The notes below the pieces were generated by a model. The model was not told where the DNA came from and did not search any database. It worked only from the letters and a program-made list of their open reading frames with translations. Of a stretch of 6,265 nucleotides of DNA, positions 1 through 5,604 are shown piece after piece (the first letter of the stretch is position 1; each line of letters begins with the position of its first letter). The position numbers were made by a program, and so were the translations under genes. Origin of the DNA: Verrucomicrobiota bacterium (GTDB taxonomy: Bacteria > Verrucomicrobiota > Verrucomicrobiia > Limisphaerales > UBA9464); the NCBI GenBank assembly GCA_026397675.1, contig JAPLUH010000001.1, positions 1-6,265 on the forward strand, written 5' to 3'.

Positions 1-402
1 GACCCGGAATTCCGGAAGCACTTCCCCCGCAATCAATCGTTCCAACTGGGAGGGATCCGGCTGCGGAACAGACTCCTCGCCATAAATCCTCGAGGGCAAT
101 CCGCCGCGGGCGTCGAAGACCGTAATCCGTTGGACATAGGCCAACTGCGGCAACGTGGCCACTTCGACGGCGGCCAAGAGCGGGTCATCCACCCCCTCGG
201 CGCGCAGGGCGGCAAAACGTCCTTGGAATAGGGCTGCCACACCACGGGCTTCGCGTTGGGCCAAACCCACACGGAGTTCCCGGCGCAGCTGGAGGCGCGT
301 GCCGAGAACCGTTAGTAACAACACAGCCAAGGCCACCGCCACCGCCGCGAGCGTGGGCCCATGCATTCCATACTGGAGCCGGTTCGGTTTCAGAATTCCC
401 AT
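1..402 (-). CDS. Membrane-anchored protein, N-terminal fragment (possible sensor)
   Basis: An open frame runs without a stop from an ATG at 402 to the left edge, so only the first 134 residues are visible and the C-terminus is missing. The protein begins with a short basic stretch (MGILKPNRLQYG), then a hydrophobic segment at about residues 17-35 (core AAVAVALAVLLLTVLG), then an Arg-rich stretch (RLQLRRELR) and a likely extracytoplasmic, helix-prone domain ending in a strand-like LAYVQRITVFDARG at about 87-100. This layout resembles the N-terminus of membrane sensors such as histidine kinases or diguanylate cyclases, but no catalytic domain is in view, so that is inference. The ATG at 402 overlaps the end of the barrel gene by 13 bp, with GGGGGATTGGA just upstream as a possible ribosome site, suggesting translational coupling. 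An internal ATG at 366 (residue 13) is the alternative start. Confidence 0.75.
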   Translation of the reverse strand, partial: MGILKPNRLQYGMHGPTLAAVAVALAVLLLTVLGTRLQLRRELRVGLAQREARGVAALFQGRFAALRAEGVDDPLLAAVEVATLPQLAYVQRITVFDARGGLPSRIYGEESVPQPDPSQLERLIAGEVLPEFRV

Positions 403-1604
403 TCCAATCCCCCGGTGGCCGTGTGGGAGGAGTATGTGTAGAGCAGCACATTGGAATTCTGCCGCTCGAACAAGTACTCGGCAAACACCGTCGCGTGGCG
501 GCCCACTTTTCGGAACACGCGGGCATTGGTTTCCACATCCTGGGTGTGGCGGTACTTGAAGAGGTCTTCCGGGGCCGGCGAAATGAACTGACGCTGGTAG
601 TCCCATTGGCTCCAGCGCGCTCCCAACAAGGTCCCCCAACGGGTTCCTTCCCAACGCAGGGTTCCAGCCACTCCCCAGCGGTTAAAATCATAGAAACCCA
701 CCGCCTCATCCCGGTTCAGCATTTGGAAGAGGCGCACCGTGGAACGCAGTTTAGGTTTGTCCGACCACTGATGTTTCCACGCCACATCGGCATTGAGCTG
801 AGTGAACCGCGCCACCGTGTCGGGCTCGGGAATGCCCAGAAGATTGGCAGCAGGCCGGGAATCATAAGGCCGGTTTTCGTAGCGGACGGTGGCTTCGAGC
901 GCCGATCCCTCGGCATAATCCCAGGCCACCACAGAGCGCGGCCCTGTCTGCCAGAATCCATCGATCGGGGCATTAAAGTTCTGGCGCTGCCAACTGTAAC
1001 CTACCTCCCAACGGAACCCTCGGCCCCGGGACCATCGGAGGGACGGTTGAGCGGTCAGAGAATGGACCTTGGTACGCACCGAACCCTGACCGTCGGCCAA
1101 CGTCGAGGCGTCGAACACTTGATTGGCGTAGAGGTGCTGACCTACGAGGCCTGGGCTCCATCCGGATGGAGTTTGGTACCGATATTCGCCATAAGTTGAA
1201 ACCCAGGCATCGCCATTCACTGGCTGACCCACGAGGCCGGAATCCACCGTCTGGAGGTACCGACGTTCTTCACCGCCGACAAACAAAGTCCATCGATGGG
1301 CGTCGATGGGCATGCGCATCAAAAAGGCCTCGAACCCATAGCCAGCGAACGGGGTTTCCTGGGCGTTGGTGCCCGAAAGGAGAGCGTTGTCCCGCCACCC
1401 GCCCGAGCTGCGCACGGTCACCGTGGTGGTCCACACCGGAATCTCCCATTCGCCATCCGGATCGCGCGGATGCAAGGGCCCCAGCACTTGCTGACCACCC
1501 AAGAGAGTTCCTCCCAAGAGGAAGATCCAGACCCAGAACCCAGCCGAATGTCTTGCCCATGAAGAGGCTTCCATTGGGGTGCGGTTGTGAGGCGGGGTCG
1601 ACAT
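390..1604 (-). CDS. Putative outer-membrane beta-barrel protein
   Basis: The 404-residue product has a hydrophobic N-terminal segment (FWVWIFLLGGTLLGG) that looks like a Sec signal. A long body follows of alternating aromatic and polar strands rich in Trp, Tyr, Arg and Gly, for example RWEVGYSWQRQNF and RWGTLLGARWSQWDY. It ends in GGLEWEF, with the C-terminal Phe typical of barrels inserted by the BAM machinery. The pattern fits an outer-membrane barrel of roughly 16-18 strands, but no specific family is recognised and the cargo or function is unknown. The frame is open to an ATG at 1760, but that extension would run through the terminator and repeat at 1647-1760, so a later start is preferred. 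The ATG at 1604 is chosen; the ATG at 1574 gives a shorter, more typical signal peptide (MEASSWARHSAGFW) and is equally plausible. Neither has a clear Shine-Dalgarno. The gene overlaps the next gene downstream, so the two probably form one transcription unit. Confidence 0.75.
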   Translation of the reverse strand: MSTPPHNRTPMEASSWARHSAGFWVWIFLLGGTLLGGQQVLGPLHPRDPDGEWEIPVWTTTVTVRSSGGWRDNALLSGTNAQETPFAGYGFEAFLMRMPIDAHRWTLFVGGEERRYLQTVDSGLVGQPVNGDAWVSTYGEYRYQTPSGWSPGLVGQHLYANQVFDASTLADGQGSVRTKVHSLTAQPSLRWSRGRGFRWEVGYSWQRQNFNAPIDGFWQTGPRSVVAWDYAEGSALEATVRYENRPYDSRPAANLLGIPEPDTVARFTQLNADVAWKHQWSDKPKLRSTVRLFQMLNRDEAVGFYDFNRWGVAGTLRWEGTRWGTLLGARWSQWDYQRQFISPAPEDLFKYRHTQDVETNARVFRKVGRHATVFAEYLFERQNSNVLLYTYSSHTATGGLEWEF

Positions 1605-1646
1605 GCGAAAACGCAACAGATCAATCCTCAAGAGAGTGCCGGACAC

Positions 1647-1687
1647 GAAAAAGGCAGGCGAGCCGCAACCTGCGATTCGCCTGCCTT
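1647..1687 (-). terminator. Rho-independent terminator (or attenuator) upstream of the barrel gene
   Basis: Reading the minus strand, a perfect 11-bp stem (AAGGCAGGCGA pairing with TCGCCTGCCTT) encloses an inner 4-bp stem (CGCA/TGCG) with a 3-nt loop, followed directly by a run of five T. This is a standard intrinsic terminator facing leftwards. It most simply ends transcripts of the secreted-protein gene at 1908-2405. It lies only about 42 bases before the chosen barrel ATG, leaving little room for a separate promoter, so it could instead act as an attenuator for the barrel gene. Confidence 0.85.
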
Positions 1688-1689
1688 GC

Positions 1690-1861
1690 CTTAGCCGGAA
1701 CGATTCAATTGGATCGGTCGTGCTGGCTGCGTCTTCTTCCGCAAGAGCTTCGTTGTTCACTCGTTCCGGGCCTCCATCGGCCCGCGCCTCGCTCTCGCCT
1801 CGTCTTGCGAAAGAATCCGCGACGCCATCCCTTTCCTCCCAACTGAATCGTTCCGGCTTAG
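1690..1861. repeat. 172-bp imperfect palindromic element with inverted ends (MITE/REPIN-like)
   Basis: Two 83-base arms (1690-1772 and 1779-1861) face each other around a 6-base centre (TCCATC). The outer 23 bases match at 21 of 23 positions as inverted repeats (sharing GCCGGAACGATTCA). A middle block, TTCTTCCGCAAGA at 1734-1746, matches the complement of 1803-1815 at 12 of 13 positions, and the innermost CGGGCC/GGCCCG is perfect. The regions between are diverged. The right half recurs at 3699-3780. The element is non-coding and intergenic, and directly abuts the terminator at 1647-1687. Non-autonomous mobile elements and REP doublets have this architecture; no target-site duplication was established and no transposase is present here. 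Confidence 0.75.
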
Positions 1862-1907
1862 AGCCTGTCTGAAAATGGGGAGGGGCTGCAGAAATCAGCC
1901 TCGAGGA

Positions 1908-2405
1908 TTAGCCGCGGGGACGGCCGGGGCCCTTGCCGCCGCCCGAACCACCGCCATCGGTGGGCTTGTTCTCGCGGACCGAGACGCCGAGGTCTTTCAG
2001 TTGGTCGCGGATTTCGGTGCGCACCTGCTGGGTGTCAGTCAGGAACTTGTCGCGATTGGCCTTGAGCTGCTCACGAACGGTGTTGCGCTGTTCCTGGGTG
2101 GCGGTGCTCAGCGTCTTGGCTACCTCCCGCTGTGCATCAATGAAGCCCTTGGACTGCTCACGGTACTTGGAGATCTGGTCCTGCAAGGACTGGGGCAAGG
2201 TGGTGAACACCTTCTCGGGAACGCCGATCCGGGGCACTTCGATGCCCGGGCCACGACCGCCGCGGCCGGTTTCAGGCTTCTCCTGCTTTTCCGCCTTCTC
2301 GGGCTTTTCCTGTTTCTGGGGCTTCTCGGGGGACTGAGCGAAGGAGCTCAGGGTGGTGACCGTGGCTAGCAAGGCGGCCAGCAGGAAGGACTTCTTGGAG
2401 TTCAT
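1908..2405 (-). CDS. Small secreted Lys/Glu/Pro-rich hypothetical protein
   Basis: The 165-residue product starts with a clear Sec signal peptide (MNSKKSFLLAALLATVTTLSSFA, probable cleavage before Q24). A low-complexity linker follows at about residues 26-46, made of repeated EKP and KQEKPE units, then a Gly/Pro-rich stretch (GRGGRGPGIEVPRIGVP). Residues about 64-140 are charged and strongly helix-prone (QSLQDQISKYREQ, REQLKANRDKF, TEIRDQLKDL), and the tail is glycine-rich and basic (GGGSGGGKGPGRPRG). It is probably exported to the periplasm or envelope. The layout loosely recalls small helical periplasmic stress proteins, but no family motif is visible, so no function is assigned. The ATG at 2405 gives an intact signal peptide; no Shine-Dalgarno is seen before it. 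Transcription probably ends at the terminator at 1647-1687 after crossing the palindromic element. The gene diverges from the radical SAM gene. Confidence 0.85.
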   Translation of the reverse strand: MNSKKSFLLAALLATVTTLSSFAQSPEKPQKQEKPEKAEKQEKPETGRGGRGPGIEVPRIGVPEKVFTTLPQSLQDQISKYREQSKGFIDAQREVAKTLSTATQEQRNTVREQLKANRDKFLTDTQQVRTEIRDQLKDLGVSVRENKPTDGGGSGGGKGPGRPRG

Positions 2406-2466
2406 GGTTGTAGCGATGTTTTTTGTGAATCGGGACTGTATGGATCGGGGCTTTGTTTTTGTTTCC

Positions 2467-2490
2467 AGAAGGTCTTTTTAGAAGGTCTTT
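2467..2490. promoter_or_regulatory. 11-bp direct repeat, possible regulator site
   Basis: AGAAGGTCTTT occurs at 2467-2477 and again at 2480-2490, a period of 13 bases. It lies 62-85 bases upstream of the secreted-protein start codon, on the side where that gene's promoter should be. Direct repeats in this position can bind activators, but no known binding consensus is recognised and simple slippage duplication would look the same. Confidence 0.4.
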
Positions 2491-2505
2491 CAAAAAAATT
2501 CCGGA

Positions 2506-2515
2506 GGTCGCGACC
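2506..2515. promoter_or_regulatory. 10-bp perfect palindrome in the divergent intergenic region
   Basis: GGTCGCGACC is a perfect dyad located 16 bases beyond the direct repeat, about 100 bases upstream of the secreted-protein gene. A 10-bp palindrome is expected by chance several times in a window this size, so the call rests mainly on its intergenic position. Confidence 0.25.
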
Positions 2516-2646
2516 CCGCGTTTTCTAGGAAACGTTCTGCATGGACCGTGCCAAGGCCTCATCGGCTTAAAAACCGGGTCGTAGAGGTTCGTTTCCTCAT
2601 ATTTTGCCGGTGTTACACAATGAGGGTGCCAACGGACTGGATGAGT

Positions 2647-2664
2647 TTGGGGAATATTCCCCAA
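2647..2664. promoter_or_regulatory. 18-bp perfect palindrome, candidate operator
   Basis: TTGGGGAATATTCCCCAA is a perfect 18-bp dyad with no spacer, centred between 2655 and 2656, about 110 bases upstream of the chosen radical SAM start and about 240 bases upstream of the divergent secreted-protein start. Perfect even-length dyads like this typically bind homodimeric regulators. The identity of any regulator is unknown. It lies inside the longer in-frame extension of the radical SAM frame, which supports starting that gene downstream. Confidence 0.55.
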
Positions 2665-2772
2665 GCGGTTGGAGAACCTGATGGGGACGAACACCCACTT
2701 TCCAATCCGTGGTGCACCGCCGCGACCAAACCGGTCCCGCAGAAGATTTCGCGTTTTGCCTCTCCGGAATCT

Positions 2773-3675
2773 ATGCTCGCACCTATGGGAGATTCGCCCG
2801 CCGTTCCGATCACGATCCGGAACACTTGGAAAGCCGTTGTCGACCACGCTCGACGCTACCAGGACTTCACGTACGTCTATCCGGTCATTTCGCGCCGATC
2901 GCGAGGGCTGTCCATTGGGGTGAACCTCAATCCCGACAAGCAGTGCAATTTTGACTGCGTCTACTGCGAGGTCGATCGCACCACGCCCGGAAAGGCCCGT
3001 GACGTCCGACTGGATCAGGTGCGGGACGAACTCCGTTGGCTCATCGACCATGCTCTGAGCGGCGGATTAGGTCTTGAAGCCAAGTTTAACGATGCCCCTC
3101 CCGAGGTGAGCCGAATCGTCCGCGATGTGGCCTTTAGCGGCGATGGTGAACCCACCATGGTCTCCAACTTCGATGAGTGCGTGGAAGTCGTGGCCAACGT
3201 GCTGCGGGAAAAAGAACTAGCTGAGACCAAGATCGTTCTCATCACCGACTCGGCTGGCTTGGACAAAGTCTCCGTGCGCCGGGGGGTGTCGCTCATGGAT
3301 GCCCACCATGGAGAGGTCTGGGCCAAGCTCGACGCGGGCACTGAGGAGTACTACCGGCACATCAACCGCAGTTCGGTGCGCTTCGACCGAATCTTGAGCA
3401 ACTTGCTGGAGACAGCTCGGGTTCGACCCATTGTCATTCAGAGCCTCTTCCTGAAGACCCACGGCCAACCCATGTCCTCGATTGAACTGGATGCCTACTG
3501 CCGGCGCCTCAACCAAATTCGGGACGGTGGCGGCACCTTACGCGAGGTTCATGCCTACACACTGGCTCGACCCACGCCGGAAGCGTGGGCCACGCGCCTC
3601 AGCGCCGAGGAGTTAAGCACGGTGGCCGAGACCATCCGCGCTCAGACCGGCCTTCGGGTCGAAGAGTTTCCTTAG
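2773..3675 (+). CDS. Radical SAM protein, TYW1-like (COG0731-type)
   Basis: This 300-residue protein carries the radical SAM [4Fe-4S] motif CX3CX2C as CNFDCVYC, with cysteines at residues 58, 62 and 65. Before it stands YPVISRRSRGLSIGVNLNPDK, matching the SRR-GxSxGxNxxPxK lead-in of bacterial COG0731 proteins. A GDGEPT motif at about 123-128 corresponds to the family's SGxGEPT strand, which contacts S-adenosylmethionine. Family members are related to the archaeal and eukaryotic wyosine enzyme TYW1, but the bacterial ones have no settled substrate. It is a cytoplasmic single-domain enzyme without an accessory C-terminal domain. The frame is open back to an ATG at 2548, but residues before the ATG at 2773 look non-coding and include a perfect palindrome, so 2773 is preferred; the ATG at 2785 is the close alternative. 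The gene converges on leuC. Its stop TAG sits in CCTTAGCC, which also occurs at the left edge of the palindromic element. Confidence 0.9.
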   Translation: MLAPMGDSPAVPITIRNTWKAVVDHARRYQDFTYVYPVISRRSRGLSIGVNLNPDKQCNFDCVYCEVDRTTPGKARDVRLDQVRDELRWLIDHALSGGLGLEAKFNDAPPEVSRIVRDVAFSGDGEPTMVSNFDECVEVVANVLREKELAETKIVLITDSAGLDKVSVRRGVSLMDAHHGEVWAKLDAGTEEYYRHINRSSVRFDRILSNLLETARVRPIVIQSLFLKTHGQPMSSIELDAYCRRLNQIRDGGGTLREVHAYTLARPTPEAWATRLSAEELSTVAETIRAQTGLRVEEFP

Positions 3676-3698
3676 CCTTCAAGCACGAGCCTCAGCTT

Positions 3699-3780
3699 GG
3701 CCCGCGCCTCCCTCTCGCCTCGTCTGGCGAAAGAATCCGCTACGCCATCCCTTTCCTCCCAACTGAATCGTTCCGGCTGA
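3699..3780. repeat. Half copy of the palindromic element
   Basis: These 82 bases match 1779-1860 in the same orientation with four differences (at 3711, 3726, 3741 and 3779) and no gaps, about 95% identity. They comprise only the right arm of the 172-bp element, ending in the conserved ACTGAATCGTTCCGGCT terminus. The left arm is missing, so this copy cannot form the large hairpin. It lies in the convergent gap between the radical SAM gene and leuC, 17 bases from the leuC terminator. The octamer CCTTAGCC at 3671-3678 also occurs at 1689-1696 and may be a remnant of the left end, which would make this an internally deleted copy. Confidence 0.85.
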
Positions 3781-3797
3781 GCCAAACTTCCGAGTAG

Positions 3798-3847
3798 AAA
3801 CAAAAACTCCCGCGTGAAGCCCCATGAGCATGGGGTCCCGCGGGAGT
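3798..3847 (-). terminator. Rho-independent terminator of leuC
   Basis: On the minus strand a 9-bp stem, ACTCCCGCG with CGCGGGAGT (3839-3847 and 3806-3814), continues after a short internal loop into a 6-bp stem CCCCAT/ATGGGG with the tetraloop GCTC. TTTTTGTTT follows directly. It starts 18 bases after the leuC stop codon. On the plus strand no immediate T-run follows the hairpin, so it probably terminates the converging radical SAM transcript only weakly. Confidence 0.92.
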
Positions 3848-3864
3848 GGATAAGTGAGCTTTTG

Positions 3865-5235
3865 TTAGCTCATGTATTCGCGCGGATCGGCCACTCGACC
3901 GGCCAGTGCGCTGGCGGCCACGGTCGCCGGCGAAGCCAGGAACACTTGGCTCTCCTTGTGACCCATGCGACCCGGGAAATTCCGGTTGGTGGCGCTGATG
4001 CACTTCATGGGCGCATTCATCCGACCAAAGGTGTCCACCGGTCCGCCCAGACAGGCGGAGCAGCCGGCATTCTCGGTCATTTGCACGCCTGCCGACACGA
4101 GGATGTCCCAGATGGTCTGATTGCCCCAGCGGGTGTTCTGGAGGTCATGGACAATTTCTGGGGTGGCGGGCACGCCGAAGGTGTCGATGACCACTTTCTT
4201 GCCGCGCAGCACGCGGGCGAATTCCACGAAGTCGCTGGTCTTGCCGCCGGTGCAAGATCCGACATAAGCCCGATCGAGCTGAATGTGGGACAATTCCTTG
4301 GCGGACTTGCGTTGGCCGGGGTCCGGATGACAGGCCACCGTGGGCTCGAGCTTGGAGAGATCGATGACAATCTCGCGGGTAAACTTCTGGTCGTGATCCA
4401 CCTCGACTGGCTCGTAGGTGGATCGGGTGCCGTTGAGGCGAGTGCGGGCGTCGACGTACTCGGCCGTGCGCGCGTCGAAGGGAAATATAGCATTCTTGCC
4501 GCCGGCCTCGATGGCCATGTTGGCGACGGTCATGCGGTCATCCATCGACAGCGTCGCGATGCCAGAGCCATGGAACTGCATGGCTTGGTAGGTCGCGCCG
4601 TCGAAGCCGATCTCGCCGATGGCATGCAGGATGATGTCCTTGGCCATGACGCCCAACTGCAGCTTACCCTCGAGTCGGAACCCGATGGTCGATGGCACCT
4701 TGATGAGCAGCTTGCCCGTACCCATCACGAATCCTGCATCGGTGTTGCCGATGCCGGTGGCGAACTGGTTGAAGGCGCCGGCCATGCACGTGTGGGAATC
4801 GGTGCCGAAGAGCACTTCGCCGGGGCGGGTATGCCCCTTCTGCGGGAGTGCCGCGTGGCAGACGCCGGCGTACTGAGATCCGTACTGACGCTTCAGCAAT
4901 CCTTTGGTCGCATCGAACTTCCAGGCGCCGTTGGGGTCGTCGATGACGTCATAGAAATACGGGATTTCCTGCTCTCGCACGAAGTCGCGCAAGATGTCGA
5001 CGTTGCGGTTGGACTTGGAATCGGAGGTGAAGATGTAGTGGTCGGGAATGATGACCACTCGGTTGCGGTCCCACACCTTGGCGTTCTGGCCGAACTCGCG
5101 CTTGAAGACGCCGATGGTCCCCGGTCCGCACACGTCGTGGGTCATGAGGACATCCGCATTCACCCAGATATTGTCACCGGCGGACACCTGGGATTTGCCC
5201 GCGGCTCGGGCCAACAACTTTTCAGTCAACGTCAT
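3865..5235 (-). CDS. leuC: 3-isopropylmalate dehydratase large subunit (LeuC, HacA-type)
   Basis: The 456-residue protein is an aconitase-superfamily large subunit that, with LeuD, isomerises 2-isopropylmalate to 3-isopropylmalate in leucine biosynthesis in the cytoplasm. All three [4Fe-4S] ligands are present: C328 in YVGSCTGGK, and C392 and C395 in NAGCSACLG. Other family marks are PDH (64-66), GTDSHTC (144-150) and NRNFPGRMG (417-425). The overall sequence resembles the archaeal-type HacA branch (LeuC/homoaconitase) more than the E. coli-type enzyme, so homoaconitase or another dehydratase is possible. LeuC is the default because this branch serves leucine synthesis in many bacteria. Between FYDV and the conserved GVCHAALP there seems to be an insertion of roughly 20 residues (98-122). 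leuD is not adjacent downstream; upstream cannot be judged beyond bioD. The ATG at 5235 starts at the usual MTLTEK; the frame is open to 5604 but that part is low-complexity and not family-like. Confidence 0.93.
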   Translation of the reverse strand: MTLTEKLLARAAGKSQVSAGDNIWVNADVLMTHDVCGPGTIGVFKREFGQNAKVWDRNRVVIIPDHYIFTSDSKSNRNVDILRDFVREQEIPYFYDVIDDPNGAWKFDATKGLLKRQYGSQYAGVCHAALPQKGHTRPGEVLFGTDSHTCMAGAFNQFATGIGNTDAGFVMGTGKLLIKVPSTIGFRLEGKLQLGVMAKDIILHAIGEIGFDGATYQAMQFHGSGIATLSMDDRMTVANMAIEAGGKNAIFPFDARTAEYVDARTRLNGTRSTYEPVEVDHDQKFTREIVIDLSKLEPTVACHPDPGQRKSAKELSHIQLDRAYVGSCTGGKTSDFVEFARVLRGKKVVIDTFGVPATPEIVHDLQNTRWGNQTIWDILVSAGVQMTENAGCSACLGGPVDTFGRMNAPMKCISATNRNFPGRMGHKESQVFLASPATVAASALAGRVADPREYMS

Positions 5236-5604
5236 AGAATCGTGACCAACGATAGCCAACGGACTGAGCCGGCCGCAACCGCGAGTTCTTGGCGCAATTT
5301 CGTGGCGGCAACAGATTCTGGGAGGCGCGTTCAGGGGAGGCTCTGGGGATTTTGAAAGGGATGTTTCGGGCGGAGCTCTGCGAGACCGAGCCTGCGGTCG
5401 CTCAGGAGACTCAGAGAGTGGGACTTTCGCGCTGCGCGCGGGGTGTTCAGGATGTTTGTCTCCAAGGCTCCCTTCGGCTCGGTCCCGCTGCCGCTCAGGG
5501 TCGCCGGATCGGTCTGGCGAAGGCGTTGGATACCCAGGGATGAACGGATTATGCAGGGCGGAAACGGCCTCGGCCGGGACAATTTTCTGTTGGATCGGTG
5601 GCAC
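5236..5604 (-). other. Gene-free 369-bp region between bioD and leuC
   Basis: No convincing gene is seen on either strand. The minus-strand frame continuous with leuC encodes Pro/Arg/Ser-rich sequence without family features. The plus-strand frames are unlike real proteins and continue into bioD as shadows. The region must hold the end of the bioD transcript and the leuC promoter and leader. Two GC-rich hairpins are visible on the minus strand: CGCGC-GCA-GCGCG near 5430-5442, and GACCG-CAGGCT-CGGTC near 5385-5400. No T-tract follows either, no sigma-70 consensus stands out, and no known riboswitch or T-box was recognised. Confidence 0.5.

Noticed and set aside
185..709. 174-codon minus-strand frame overlapping the barrel gene end
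   Set aside because: It is a third frame over two better-supported genes, with Trp/Pro/Arg-rich composition typical of an out-of-frame reading.
423..1199. 258-codon plus-strand open frame opposite the barrel gene
   Set aside because: The minus-strand barrel frame has signal peptide, strand periodicity and a terminal Phe; the plus frame has none of these.
2548..2772. 75-residue N-terminal extension of the radical SAM protein from the ATG at 2548
   Set aside because: The extension has no family-like sequence and contains a perfect palindrome; known relatives begin shortly before the YPVxSRR segment.
2272..3051. 259-codon minus-strand frame across the divergent intergenic region
   Set aside because: It overlaps the start of the secreted-protein gene and the radical SAM gene in the wrong frame and shows no motifs.
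3814..5355. 513-codon plus-strand open frame antisense to leuC
   Set aside because: It mirrors a well-supported LeuC gene in GC-rich DNA, has His/Gly/Val-rich composition without any recognisable motif, and spans the leuC terminator.
5561..5576. GC-rich hairpin after bioD as a terminator
   Set aside because: The stem is only about four to five base pairs and is followed by TTTCCG, too weak to call.
5331..5582. Possible leucine-rich leader peptide upstream of leuC (SLSLLSDRRLGLAEL)
   Set aside because: The Leu-rich stretch lacks a nearby start codon and ribosome site and is not followed by a terminator hairpin with a T-tract.
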